The notes: generated by a model from the letters alone, not told the origin. A stretch of 64,000 nucleotides of DNA from Ignavibacteria bacterium (GCA_016704345.1 JADJAH010000011.1:1-64000), one strand, 5' to 3'. Shown: positions 33,497 through 43,410, numbered from the stretch's first letter. Made by a program: numbers and translations.

Positions 33497-34858
33497 TTAT
33501 ACTATTTTATCTATTGCATCCTTAATCTTCTCAACTCCTGTAATTTCTGCGTTCCACTTGGACGGATTCAAATTCTTAAGATTTCCTTTCGGAAGAATTA
33601 TTCTTTTGAAGCCGAGTTTTGCGGCTTCAGTAATTCGTCTTTCAACGAACGGTATTGTTCTTATTTCGCCCGACAAGCCAATCTCACCCAACACAACAGT
33701 ATCGGAATCTACGGGAATATCTCTAAGCGATGAGTAGATGCTAAGCGCGACAGCAAGATCTATTGCGGGTTCGTCAATCCTTACACCGCCGGCAATATTT
33801 ATGAATACATCCGACTTATTCAAAAACAACCCGAGCTTTTTCTCAAGTACCGCAATGAGAATGTTCAGCTTCTTGTAGTCGAATCCCATAGATGTCCTTT
33901 GCGGTATGCCGTAACTGGATGATGTAACAAGCGCCTGAACTTCAATCAGCAGCGGTCGTGAACCCTCGATTGACGAGGAGATCACGCATCCCGATGCGCC
34001 GTAATTTCTTTGAGAGAGAAATATTTCGCTGGGATTAAGCACTTCCCTCAAACCGGCATCGGTCATTTCAAAGATGCCTATTTCATTTGTAGAGCCAAAA
34101 CGATTCTTCATGCCGCGGAGAATTCTGAATGAATGAGTTCTTTCCCCTTCAAATTGCAGCACAACATCAACCATATGCTCAAGTACTTTGGGTCCTGCTA
34201 TTGCACCTTCCTTTGTAATATGTCCGACTATGAAGACAGATACATTATCATCTTTTGCAGTCCTTATTATTCCCGCCGCTGATTCTCTTAGTTGTGAAAC
34301 AGTACCCGGTGCGCTTTCCAGCTCGGGAACATAAACTGTCTGAATGGAATCTATCACTACTATATCCGGCTCTTCGCGATTAATTACAGCTCTGATAATA
34401 TCGATATTCGTTTCGGAGAGAATAAAAAAATTATCGAGTCCGAAGTTCAGCCGTTCGGCTCTTAGCTTTATCTGTCCAGCAGATTCTTCGCCGCTGACGT
34501 AGAGTATTTTTTTGTGCTTAAGCTTTTCGGCAATCTGAAGCATCAATGTTGATTTGCCGATACCCGGGTCTCCGCCGATGAGTATTACTGATCCTTCAAC
34601 AATTCCTCCGCCGAGAACGCGATCAAGCTCAACAATGTTTGTCGCTATTCGAGATTCATTTTGCGAAGCAATCTCGGAAAGGGCTTTAAAGGATCCTTCA
34701 TTGATGCGGATGTTCTTGGAAGTCGGTTTTTTTCTCTTATCATCAGTTCGGATCTCTTCAACAAGAGAATTCCAGCTGTCGCAGTCAGGGCATTTACCGC
34801 TCCATCTAAGCGTTGAATATCCGCATGTTTGACAAACGTATTTTGTTTTTACTTTCAT
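33497..34858 (-). CDS. radA: DNA repair protein RadA (Sms)
   Basis: RadA is a RecA-like helicase that promotes branch migration during recombinational repair. The protein has an N-terminal zinc finger (Cys9, Cys12, Cys23, Cys26), Walker A GGDPGIGKST (95-104), the RadA-specific motif 'GMKNRFGSTNEIGIFEM', and a C-terminal Lon-protease-like domain ('AGGVRIDEPAIDLAVALSIYSS', 'LGEIGLSGEIRTI') that lacks the catalytic serine-lysine context. I start at the ATG at 34858 (MKVKTKYVCQTCGY). The longer frame to 34903 adds residues not found in the family. Length about 453, normal. Confidence 0.96.
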   Translation of the reverse strand: MKVKTKYVCQTCGYSTLRWSGKCPDCDSWNSLVEEIRTDDKRKKPTSKNIRINEGSFKALSEIASQNESRIATNIVELDRVLGGGIVEGSVILIGGDPGIGKSTLMLQIAEKLKHKKILYVSGEESAGQIKLRAERLNFGLDNFFILSETNIDIIRAVINREEPDIVVIDSIQTVYVPELESAPGTVSQLRESAAGIIRTAKDDNVSVFIVGHITKEGAIAGPKVLEHMVDVVLQFEGERTHSFRILRGMKNRFGSTNEIGIFEMTDAGLREVLNPSEIFLSQRNYGASGCVISSSIEGSRPLLIEVQALVTSSSYGIPQRTSMGFDYKKLNILIAVLEKKLGLFLNKSDVFINIAGGVRIDEPAIDLAVALSIYSSLRDIPVDSDTVVLGEIGLSGEIRTIPFVERRITEAAKLGFKRIILPKGNLKNLNPSKWNAEITGVEKIKDAIDKIV

Positions 34859-34950
34859 AAGTCGCCGATAAAATACGCCGATGTTTTCAGAGATTCCACG
34901 CATTAAAATACAGCAGAATCATTATCATACAGACATGGTCATGCTTGCTT

Positions 34951-35143
34951 GTTGCACGGAGATACACGAAGGGGACACGGAGTTCCAGTGAGTTTGTTGT
35001 GAATGTCTTGCATGTTTCTTGATACAGTGGTTCTGATTTTCATATGATTCAGAAATGAAAAGCCTTATGAATGTGAATTAAACAGTTTTTACTGCTTGCT
35101 TTCTCCGTGTACCTCAGTGATTTCTCTGTGGAGCCCCGTGTAA
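34951..35143. mobile_element. Small inverted-repeat element (MITE-like), copy 1
   Basis: The segment begins GTTGCACGGAGATACACGAA and ends GGAGCCCCGTGTAAG. Its internal text (CAGTGGTTCTGATTTTC, TTTACTGCTTGCTTTCTCCGTGTACCTC in pieces) is repeated in copy 2. The ends are imperfect inverted repeats and there is no coding capacity. It is larger than copy 2 because of extra sequence at both subterminal regions. Confidence 0.55.
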
Positions 35144-35197
35144 GAATACAGTACACAAATTATCAAATCATACTTACCTGGTTGTATGTTTGCTTTG

Positions 35198-35344
35198 TTA
35201 CACGGAGATACTCGAAGGCGACACGGAGTTCCACGGAGATTAATAATGGTTCTGATTTCCAAATGTTTCAGAAAGAAAGGTCTTTATAAAGTGAATAGTC
35301 AAAGAATTGTTTCCTGCTTGTTTTCTCTGTGTACCTCCGTGTAA
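35198..35344. mobile_element. Small inverted-repeat element (MITE-like), copy 2
   Basis: The element is bounded by perfect 10-bp inverted repeats TTACACGGAG (35198-35207) and CTCCGTGTAA (35335-35344) and is 147 bp long. It has subterminal GACACGGAGTTCC and TGTACCTCCGTG, and is non-coding. It lies about 55 bp after copy 1 in the same orientation. A partial right end is at 30556-30598. No transposase is present in the window. Confidence 0.6.
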
Positions 35345-35407
35345 GTAAAGGAAATAGAATGATGTATTTCACATATTATTTTTTTGAGATAAAAGCTATT
35401 TTGATTC

Positions 35408-35869
35408 ATGAAATTTGTATATACGGCCGCATATATTCTAAGCGGCTTGTTATTTCTTACGGCATTGCTGGGAGGAGGATTAATGCGTCCTACAATAGAT
35501 TCGCTCTCGGAAAAGACTATTGAAAAGGCAGGATTCAGGAAAGAGTATGTTGAATCAGCCGACAAAAGAATAGATGACCTGATATACAAATCCAAGCAGA
35601 TCGAACTTCAGATAGAAAAGATAAAGAATTTCTTTTCAAGTGATAAGATCGACGAAACGAAATTTGCGAGAGAGAATAATGACATGATCAAGCGAGCGGT
35701 TTATGATCCGTTTGTAAAGGCAGTGAATTATGTTTACAGAATGATGTTCGGATTTGCAGGGTTGATTTTCCTTTGCTTTGGAATTGTGTTTCAGATAGCC
35801 GATTCATCGATGACCTTGAGAAGAAGAGTAAAGAGGCTTGAGGAAATAGTGGCGGCAAGATCGGGATGA
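35408..35869 (+). CDS. Two-pass membrane protein with coiled middle, unknown
   Basis: The 153-residue protein is unrecognised. It has an N-terminal transmembrane helix (about 5-25, 'AAYILSGLLFLTALLGGGL'), a charged, probably coiled helical region (30-90, 'KRIDDLIYKSKQIELQIEKIKNFF'), and a second transmembrane helix (about 107-130, 'MMFGFAGLIFLCFGIVFQIA') before a basic tail. Its last 4 bp overlap the start of the Sua5-like gene (ATGA), so it belongs to that operon. Confidence 0.7.
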   Translation: MKFVYTAAYILSGLLFLTALLGGGLMRPTIDSLSEKTIEKAGFRKEYVESADKRIDDLIYKSKQIELQIEKIKNFFSSDKIDETKFARENNDMIKRAVYDPFVKAVNYVYRMMFGFAGLIFLCFGIVFQIADSSMTLRRRVKRLEEIVAARSG

Positions 35870-36825
35870 GAACTGTTATTACAAAAGACACAAGAGTTGT
35901 AGCAGAAACACTCGCCTCTGGCGAAGTTGCCTGCGTGCCTACAGAAACAGTTTATGGCTTAGGGGCAAATGCTTTGAATGAAAAAGCTGTTGTTAAAATT
36001 TACGAAACGAAGGACAGGCCAAGGTTTAATCCGATCATTGTTCATATAAGCCGTAAAGAAGAGTTTGAGAAATACGGTAAGAACATACCGGATAAAGTTT
36101 ACCGGCTCGCCGAAAAATTTTCACCAGGACCAATAACATTTGTAGTAAGCAAGAAGGATGTAATTCCCGACATAGTTACTGCGGGCAACGACAGCGTAGG
36201 TTTGAGGATTCCGAAGCATCCGTTATTCATGGAACTGCTTACGCAGTGCGGATTTCCCATAGCGGCGCCATCAGCGAATATGTTTGGCAGAATTTCACCG
36301 ACAACGGCCGAAGAAACGTTGAAGGAACTCGACGGAAAGATCGGCTATATACTTGACGGCGGCAAATGCGAAGTTGGCATCGAGTCAACGGTGATCTCAT
36401 TCGTTGATGAGACTCCATGCATACTTCGTCACGGTGCAATAACAATGGAAGACATTGAAGACGAGATCGGAAAAGTTGTTACCGGCAACGGGGAAAAGAT
36501 CATTTCTCCCGGAATGACATTATCACATTATGCTCCGCACAAACCATTGTTTGTATCCGAGAATATACTTGAAGAAGATGAACTCAAAGAAATGAATGCT
36601 GTATTCATGGATCTGGATAGATTCGGAAGTCCGGAGAATATTGCCGTCCATCTTTTCTCCGAATTGCGCAAACTTGATGAATCGGATTTCGGCATCATTG
36701 TATGTAAGAAAGTAGAAGACATAGGAATCGGTATCGCAATTAACGACAAGCTTGAAAGGGCAAGCAGCGGAAGGATCTCATTCGAGTTTGGCATGCCTGT
36801 AATTACTCAATTGAAATATGTCTGA
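35866..36825 (+). CDS. tsaC: L-threonylcarbamoyladenylate synthase (Sua5/TsaC)
   Basis: The enzyme condenses threonine, bicarbonate and ATP to threonylcarbamoyl-AMP, the precursor for t6A37 on ANN-decoding tRNAs. Conserved parts: 'CVPTETVYGLGANAL', 'IYETKDRPRFNPIIVHI', 'FSPGPITFVV' and 'VGLRIPKHPLF', then 'FPIAAPSANMFGRISPT', 'GIESTVISF' and 'RHGAI'. At 319 residues it is the longer Sua5 form, with a linker 'GMTLSHYAPHKPLF' and C-terminal Sua5 domain. It overlaps its upstream gene by 4 bp and its downstream gene by 8 bp, so all three are translationally coupled. Confidence 0.94.
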   Translation: MRTVITKDTRVVAETLASGEVACVPTETVYGLGANALNEKAVVKIYETKDRPRFNPIIVHISRKEEFEKYGKNIPDKVYRLAEKFSPGPITFVVSKKDVIPDIVTAGNDSVGLRIPKHPLFMELLTQCGFPIAAPSANMFGRISPTTAEETLKELDGKIGYILDGGKCEVGIESTVISFVDETPCILRHGAITMEDIEDEIGKVVTGNGEKIISPGMTLSHYAPHKPLFVSENILEEDELKEMNAVFMDLDRFGSPENIAVHLFSELRKLDESDFGIIVCKKVEDIGIGIAINDKLERASSGRISFEFGMPVITQLKYV

Positions 36826-38092
36826 GAAAATAATAATAGATATAGACGATATTCACGAAGAACATCCCGATGACGACTCGGGTAAGGATAGAATTGTAAT
36901 TGATGTACCGCCGGAAAGTGAGTCATCTCCCCCTCCCGCAAAGATCGAGATCGAAGCGATAGAAGAAAGCTACGAAGCAAAGATCAGACAATCGAAAACG
37001 GATTTTTATTACAAAGGAAATCAAGGTCTTTGTAATAATTTTGAAACGCAGTTAAGATTTCCGGAGGGGATTGACAGAAGTTTTGGTTCTCATTTTCAGA
37101 TGCAGTTGAATGATGAATTCTTGTCGTCAATTCTTGTAACGAACAAATATGTTGTTGCCGCATCAAGAAGCGGCTGTGTTTATCTTGCAGACAGGTTCGA
37201 CGGAGTCTTCTGTGATAAGATAAAATTTGAGAATGAGACATTTGAGAAAACTGGTGTCGTTCATAACAACACAATTTATCTGAACTCACCAGGCAAGATC
37301 TTTAGCATCACAGAGAAGGAAGATTTTAGGCATGAAGAAATTTATTCCGTTCCTGAAGGACATTACATCTGGAGCAGTCTGAACAGAAGAGGGAATCAAA
37401 TTGTTTTTACAGAACATAATCCTTCGGAGAGAACGGGGAGGATAGTTGCTTTGGATATCAGAGACAGATCTGTAAATGCTACTTCAAACATTTCCGATTT
37501 TGCAGGAGAACAGATATGCGTTGCGGGGCAGTCGGCTTACAGCGCATTCCGGGACAAAATCGTTCACCTTAATCTTGACACTCTTGCCGGATCAGAGTAT
37601 CTGCTGAATATTGATTGCGGTGATGTGCCCTTTATATTCTGCCTTAACAACCGGATATATCTGACTACAAAATCCAACGAAGTTTACTATCTTGATCTTC
37701 CCGCGCCGAATTACAACTTCAGGAACACCGGCATAAGAAATACTTTCATGAACTCCATCGCCGGATTCAAGGATAACATATTTATCGGTACACAGGAAGG
37801 ATGGAAGTATTACAAATCAAGCGGGCTTCAGGTATATTCATTTGATGACGAATATGAGAATAGAATAGAAGCCGTTTGCAAAAATGTGATAATCATATCT
37901 CAAAAGAACAAGATAGTGTTTTGCAATCTTAACAGATTTCAGGAAGCGGAGAGCTTTGTTATTTCATCAACCGAAACAACACAGAACATCGAGATCATCT
38001 CGGCAGTGATCTCGCATAATGCCATTTTCACACTGACTTCAAACGGAATTCTGTCTGTCTTCACTAACGACAAAATGAACATTCACATCTGA
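36818..38092 (+). CDS. Cytoplasmic propeller-like protein of unknown function
   Basis: I do not recognise a family. The 424-residue protein has no signal peptide. Residues 1-55 are acidic and proline-rich low complexity. The rest is built of short beta-repeats ('SSILVTNKYVVAASRSGCVYLADRFDG', 'NRIYLTTKSNEVYYLDLP', 'NVIIISQKNKIVFCNLN') consistent with a PQQ/WD-like propeller. It overlaps tsaC by 8 bp and lies 4 bp before the VWA gene, so it is the middle of an operon. It may be the cytoplasmic partner of the VWA membrane protein; that is inference only. Confidence 0.65.
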   Translation: MSEKIIIDIDDIHEEHPDDDSGKDRIVIDVPPESESSPPPAKIEIEAIEESYEAKIRQSKTDFYYKGNQGLCNNFETQLRFPEGIDRSFGSHFQMQLNDEFLSSILVTNKYVVAASRSGCVYLADRFDGVFCDKIKFENETFEKTGVVHNNTIYLNSPGKIFSITEKEDFRHEEIYSVPEGHYIWSSLNRRGNQIVFTEHNPSERTGRIVALDIRDRSVNATSNISDFAGEQICVAGQSAYSAFRDKIVHLNLDTLAGSEYLLNIDCGDVPFIFCLNNRIYLTTKSNEVYYLDLPAPNYNFRNTGIRNTFMNSIAGFKDNIFIGTQEGWKYYKSSGLQVYSFDDEYENRIEAVCKNVIIISQKNKIVFCNLNRFQEAESFVISSTETTQNIEIISAVISHNAIFTLTSNGILSVFTNDKMNIHI

Positions 38093-38096
38093 AAAA

Positions 38097-39584
38097 ATGA
38101 AAAAAGTACTTATAATAATTGCGATAATAATTTCATCAAATATTTTTGCCCAAAAGAGCAATGACTTTGTGTTTCTGTTTGATAACTCCGGAAGCATGGC
38201 CGTATATTATCAGAATCAACAAAGCCTGTTCAATCTTTTCAGCAAAGCATTGATGAAGAATTCTATCAAGCCGGATGATCGTGCGAAGGTAATGTTGTTT
38301 ACAAAGACCGACAAGGCAAGAGGCATTGTTTCTCCGCAGATGATATTCAACGGCACGGGAAACAGTTTCGTTTCGGAACAGGTAGCAGGGAAGTTTAAAC
38401 TGATGACCGGTAAAGACAATATGACGGGAGCTACGGATCTTATCGAGGCCCTCGACAAAGGCATAGAAGCTATTGACGGTCCAAAGGGAATCATATGGCT
38501 TATCACAGACAACATCAATGATAACAGCGGGACGGGAGATTCTTCTTATGCAAATACCCTTGAGTTCTATAATCGACTCAGGTCTGACAACAAAATACGA
38601 AAGATACTTCTATTTCCAATACCCGAAAAGATCGCTGATGGCACAGACACCGCTAAGGGTTATGTTGCCTACGGAATTGTTTATTCGGAAGACGCGCTTA
38701 CGCAGCAAGAGCTTGAGTATTACGACGGGATAATTCGCGGGACCGGAATAAAGCAAAAGGCAATTACTCTTAAGCCGCTCGATATTGGAACAGTTGTGCT
38801 GAAGCCCAGGGTAACACAGAGTAAGATCTCCGAAGGAAAACTTTATTACGACGGATCTACGCTTCGAGGATTCGGATTTGAGGAAGGCGAGAATGTGAAA
38901 GAGACATTCAACGATCTTAGCTTAAAGTCGAATTTGTATCCATATATAATAAAGAGCGCCCGGCTGAATGTAGGTCTGGAAAACTTTACATCATCGGATT
39001 ATTCCGTGAAGTCGCTTGGAACGCAAAGTATTTCTCCATCAACAGTGAGCAATGTTTCACCCGAAGGCGAAGTTACAGGATTCTCGGTGATTTTCAATCT
39101 GCCGGAAATAACGCCCACTTTTTCTTTCAACACAATTTTCAAAGAAGATTTTACAATTGGCGGTGATCTTGTACTGGATGTTTCGCAGGTTGATATAGTT
39201 CTTGATCAGAGTTATGTTAACAATTTTACGGAGCTGTTCGCGCTCAGGTCTGTGCCGGAAATTTTCCAGCCGGTACTTAAGGATAAAAAGATACTGACGA
39301 AGATTCCGCTGGAAATCAAAATGAAGTATGGCCCCTGGAGATTGTTCGTGCTGATAGGGCTTATTGCAGGTGTACTGGCTTTGATCGGACTTCTGATATA
39401 TTTGTTTATGAAGAAGAAATGTTTTGAACTCATTATAGACAACGAAACAAAGAACGACATTTGTCTTGGCGGAATGTCAACATACAGCGTGTCTCACGGC
39501 ATGTCGGGTGATCTCGGAAAGATCAAGAAATCTTTAATGGGAGGATTGAGTTTTGAATTCTCGAAGAACACAACATCTCCCTGA
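38097..39584 (+). CDS. Membrane-anchored von Willebrand A domain protein, 3' nonsense codon
   Basis: A signal peptide (1-18) precedes a von Willebrand A domain with the MIDAS motif DNSGS (29-33), Thr in 'MTGATDL' and Asp in 'WLITDNIND'. A beta-rich region of about 200 residues leads to a transmembrane helix (about 415-437) and a short cytoplasmic tail. The frame stops at TGA 39582-39584, but the same frame stays open for 48 more codons (KTVNLVEEMPIDIEYEENEF... up to 39730) with plausible coding text. The C-terminus is therefore probably truncated by a nonsense mutation or sequence error. It follows the propeller gene by 4 bp. Role unknown. Confidence 0.75.
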   Translation: MKKVLIIIAIIISSNIFAQKSNDFVFLFDNSGSMAVYYQNQQSLFNLFSKALMKNSIKPDDRAKVMLFTKTDKARGIVSPQMIFNGTGNSFVSEQVAGKFKLMTGKDNMTGATDLIEALDKGIEAIDGPKGIIWLITDNINDNSGTGDSSYANTLEFYNRLRSDNKIRKILLFPIPEKIADGTDTAKGYVAYGIVYSEDALTQQELEYYDGIIRGTGIKQKAITLKPLDIGTVVLKPRVTQSKISEGKLYYDGSTLRGFGFEEGENVKETFNDLSLKSNLYPYIIKSARLNVGLENFTSSDYSVKSLGTQSISPSTVSNVSPEGEVTGFSVIFNLPEITPTFSFNTIFKEDFTIGGDLVLDVSQVDIVLDQSYVNNFTELFALRSVPEIFQPVLKDKKILTKIPLEIKMKYGPWRLFVLIGLIAGVLALIGLLIYLFMKKKCFELIIDNETKNDICLGGMSTYSVSHGMSGDLGKIKKSLMGGLSFEFSKNTTSP

Positions 39585-39861
39585 AAGACAGTAAATCTTG
39601 TAGAAGAAATGCCAATAGACATTGAGTACGAGGAGAACGAATTTAAGACTTCATCCGTGACACTCATGATAAAAGCAACAGAGCACAAGACACAGCAAGG
39701 CGCAGCAACCAATGAAAGCGGAATCTATTGATATCACATTAACTCAATCAACCGGTACATCGATATAATTACTTTACCCTTTTGTTAAAGCAATAGAACG
39801 GGCATTTTTATTTTTCTCATTGCTTAAGACATCACGAAACAAACATCTGAAAAACAGGGGT

Positions 39862-42800
39862 ATGGTAGTTAAAAAATTTATTCTGATCATTCTGCTTGCG
39901 ATTGCCGCAATGCCTGTTAGCGCGCAGCAGGAGAGTCCGAACTACCGCACTTACGTTGCCCGCATCGGGCATGCTGATACTCTGGTTTTATTACCGGATA
40001 AATTTCTCATTCAATTCTCCGACATCCTGACACTTCAGCAGAATGTTCTTAAGCCAACAGACGATTACAAGATAGATTACAAAGAAGGCACAATAGTTCT
40101 CACCAAGAATCTATTCTCAAAGTTTCAGCTCGATACATTTCAAATTTACAATCTCAAAATTGATTATGACGTATTTCCGTACGCATTCAAGGATGAGTAC
40201 TCTAACTTTGAAGTGCTTGTTCAGCGGGATACAATAACAGGAGATACCGTTGAGATAGCAACTCAGAAGCAGGATTTTATGGGAAGCATTTTTGAAGGAA
40301 CGGATCTGACGAAGTCGGGAAGTCTGTTCCGGGGTTTCTCAGTTGGCAATAATCGTGATCTGACAATCAACTCCGGTTTCCGGCTTCAGCTTAATGGAAA
40401 GCTGGCATCTGACCTTGAGATAAATGCAGCGCTTACTGATGAAGACTCACCGATTCAACCTGAAGGCAATACTCAAAAACTTCAGGAGCTTGACAAAGTT
40501 TTCATCGAGATAAAAGGAAGCAATTTTACAGGAACCATTGGCGACATAGATATTGATGTATTGAATACTGAGTTCATTAACTTCAGAAGAAAGATACAGG
40601 GCGCCAAAGCCTTTGCAGACTATGGTTTCGGCGATGTGCTTGTGAGTGGCGCTGTGCAGAGAGGTAAGTTTACCATAAATACTTTCAACGGCATTGACGG
40701 AACGCAAGGGCCGTATCGTCTTCTTGGCAGAGAAAACGAAACAGATCTGGTAGTTCTTTCGGGAACGGAAAAAGTTTTTCTTGACGGAATACAGATGACT
40801 CGCGGAGAGCAGGATGATTATGTTATCGATTACGGAATAGGTACGATCACGTTTACTATCAACCGATTGATAACTGCTGCATCAAGAATCATAGTCGAGT
40901 TTGAATACACTGACAGAAAGTATTCCAGGACGATCTTGACGGGATCGAATACGACTAAATTCTTTGACAAGAGGTTGAACTTCTATGCACACTATATTGG
41001 TGAAAATGATGATCCCGATAAGACCATTGATTTTTCACTGAGCGCTGAGGACAAGCAAATACTTGCTGAGGCGGGTGATGACAGATTTAAGGCGGTGAAG
41101 TCGGGCGTGGTGTATGTAGGAATCGACAGCGCAACGGGAATTGGCAGGGGATTGTACGTAAAATCAGATACAGTAATAAACAAAGAGAGCATCACTTTCT
41201 ACCAATATCTTCCAAACGATTCAAACTCATTATACCAGGTCATATTCTCGTTTGTAGGGCAGGGCAATGGAAATTATACTCAGCAGACACTTCAGCAATA
41301 TAACTTCGTTGGGTTACAGCAGGGAAACTACGATACTGTGATCTTCATTCCATTGCCAAATTCATATCAGGTTGCTGACATCGGAATCAATTACGAATCC
41401 TCTCCGCGAAGAGAGTTCACATTCGATATCGAATCTGCATTCTCCATGCTTGATGCAAACAAGCTTTCGTCAAATGATGATAATAACAATACCGGTGTTG
41501 CGCTCAACGGAAGGATATCATTAAGAAGAGACAGATTTAAATTTCTTGGGATGAATCTTCACTCGCTTGAGTTGAACATCAGGCAAAAGCTTGTGAACAA
41601 GGCATTTGTTCCGCTCGAGAGATATAATCCGGTAGAGTTTTACCGCGAGTACAATATTCAAGATGCTGAAGTTTTGACGGAAGATCTCAAAGAAGCTTCT
41701 CTGAATTTTTCTCCGACAGGTTATATCAACCTCAAAGGATTATTCGGACAGCTTAAAAGAGGTACAGTATTCAACTCTCTCCGTGCGGTTGGCGACATAA
41801 TCATGAGGAATGACACGCTGAATTTACCCGACCTACTTTATCGTATAGAATATATTCAAAGTGAGTATGAACTGAACCGGACAAAGAGCAATTGGTTCAG
41901 GCAGTTTGCAAGCGCCGGATACAGGAATATACTCGGTAATATTTCCTATGACGAGCCGAACATGGAGATCAGACTCGAATTCAATCAGGAGAACAGGGAG
42001 AATCTTAACACTCTGATAACCGGTGACAGCTTGTCGTCAGGAAGTTTTGCCTTCTACGAGATCAAGCCGCGTTTGATTCTCAACAACCTTTACAACACTA
42101 CTGTTTACGCCGAGTTTGGTTACAGGCAAGACAAACTGCCGTACAACGGTTCGTTTGCCGAAGAATCAAATTCTTTCACACAGCTTGCCGGACTACGCTA
42201 TGACGGGCTTTCCTGGCTATCGACATTGTTTGAACTTACAATAAGAAACAGGAAATTCACACAGGAGTTTACCACCGATCAGAACAAAGATATCAATACG
42301 CTCTTAGTTAATTCACAGACGCGAATTGATCCGTTCAACGGAGGTTTGCTTACAGATCTTTACTACAACATCACGAGCGAGCGGCAGGCAAGGGTTGAGC
42401 GGGTGTTTGTACCCGTTCCAATCGGGCAGGGAAATTATATTTACATCGGCGACATAAACGCAAACGGGCTTCAGGACGAGAACGAATTTGTACTTACAAG
42501 TTTCAACGACGGAAATTATGTCAGGATCAACAGGCCAACGAATGAGCTTTTTCCGGTGACCGGTCTTAACACTTCAGCGAGATTCAACTTAAGGCCCTCG
42601 AGATTTTTTACCATAACCGGCACAAGCTTCCTTAATGAACTTGTTCGGAATACAACTGCAGAAACTTATCTTCGGGTCGAAGAGAACAGTAAGGATCCGG
42701 TTTCGAAAAATATTTATCTGCTGAACTTCCCGACCTTTCAGAATGATTCCAATACGCTCTTCGGGACACAACTATTTCAGCAGGACATAAATTTTTTCGA

Positions 42801-43410
42801 GTTCAATCCGCTCTATTCGCTAAAGCTAAGATATCTCGAACAAAAGGGTTTCAATCAGTTTGTAAGCGGCAATGAGAGGCTGTTTACACTGCAGAAACTG
42901 ATACGATTGAAATTTGGACTGACGAGAGATCTTTCAACTATTTTTGAATATGCAAACAGAGTTGACCGCAACGAGGCTCCGCAGAATTCTGCACGCAACA
43001 GGAACATTTACTCTGACACATTCCTCACAGACTTCTCATACAGGCCGGTACAGGAAATTGAAAGCGGATTGCAGATAAACTTGTCGAAGAATACGGATGT
43101 TTATCCTTCGAGTCCAACCGTGGCAGATATCAATCAACAGATACTTCGGTTTGTGTATTCGTTTACAATGCTTGGCAGGTTGCGGGTAGAGTTTGAACGC
43201 GGAGAAGTAATTGTTAACAAGACAAGTACTATATATCCGTTTGAACTTACCGGCGGCAGACAGGCGGGGCTTACATATATCTGGCGCGGCATTTTTGATT
43301 ACAGCATCAGCAAGAATCTTCAGGCGACAATTAATTATGACGGCCGTGTAGAAGGCGCGGACAGGAAAATTATTCATACAGGCAGGGCGGAAGTAAAAGC
43401 ATTTTTTTGA
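39862..43410 (+). CDS. Large outer-membrane beta-barrel protein, ~1180 residues
   Basis: The protein has a signal peptide (MVVKKFILIILLAIAAMPVSAQ). The N-terminal region includes 'LFRGFSVGNNRDLTINSGFRL' and 'ALTDEDSPIQPEGNTQKLQELDKVFIEIKG', and a long series of alternating aromatic strands reaches the C-terminus (last residues '..GRAEVKAFF', ending in Phe). This is typical of large outer-membrane barrels in Ignavibacteria and relatives. It recalls SprA-type giant barrels in style, but it is much smaller and lacks clear SprA motifs, so I do not call it a T9SS translocon. I use the ATG at 39862. An upstream TTG frame adds no signal-like sequence. It follows the VWA gene by 277 bp on the same strand. 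Confidence 0.72.
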   Translation: MVVKKFILIILLAIAAMPVSAQQESPNYRTYVARIGHADTLVLLPDKFLIQFSDILTLQQNVLKPTDDYKIDYKEGTIVLTKNLFSKFQLDTFQIYNLKIDYDVFPYAFKDEYSNFEVLVQRDTITGDTVEIATQKQDFMGSIFEGTDLTKSGSLFRGFSVGNNRDLTINSGFRLQLNGKLASDLEINAALTDEDSPIQPEGNTQKLQELDKVFIEIKGSNFTGTIGDIDIDVLNTEFINFRRKIQGAKAFADYGFGDVLVSGAVQRGKFTINTFNGIDGTQGPYRLLGRENETDLVVLSGTEKVFLDGIQMTRGEQDDYVIDYGIGTITFTINRLITAASRIIVEFEYTDRKYSRTILTGSNTTKFFDKRLNFYAHYIGENDDPDKTIDFSLSAEDKQILAEAGDDRFKAVKSGVVYVGIDSATGIGRGLYVKSDTVINKESITFYQYLPNDSNSLYQVIFSFVGQGNGNYTQQTLQQYNFVGLQQGNYDTVIFIPLPNSYQVADIGINYESSPRREFTFDIESAFSMLDANKLSSNDDNNNTGVALNGRISLRRDRFKFLGMNLHSLELNIRQKLVNKAFVPLERYNPVEFYREYNIQDAEVLTEDLKEASLNFSPTGYINLKGLFGQLKRGTVFNSLRAVGDIIMRNDTLNLPDLLYRIEYIQSEYELNRTKSNWFRQFASAGYRNILGNISYDEPNMEIRLEFNQENRENLNTLITGDSLSSGSFAFYEIKPRLILNNLYNTTVYAEFGYRQDKLPYNGSFAEESNSFTQLAGLRYDGLSWLSTLFELTIRNRKFTQEFTTDQNKDINTLLVNSQTRIDPFNGGLLTDLYYNITSERQARVERVFVPVPIGQGNYIYIGDINANGLQDENEFVLTSFNDGNYVRINRPTNELFPVTGLNTSARFNLRPSRFFTITGTSFLNELVRNTTAETYLRVEENSKDPVSKNIYLLNFPTFQNDSNTLFGTQLFQQDINFFEFNPLYSLKLRYLEQKGFNQFVSGNERLFTLQKLIRLKFGLTRDLSTIFEYANRVDRNEAPQNSARNRNIYSDTFLTDFSYRPVQEIESGLQINLSKNTDVYPSSPTVADINQQILRFVYSFTMLGRLRVEFERGEVIVNKTSTIYPFELTGGRQAGLTYIWRGIFDYSISKNLQATINYDGRVEGADRKIIHTGRAEVKAFF

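Noticed and set aside
39862..43410. SprA (T9SS translocon)
   Set aside because: The style of the barrel is similar, but the length is less than half of SprA and the diagnostic SprA segments were not recognised.
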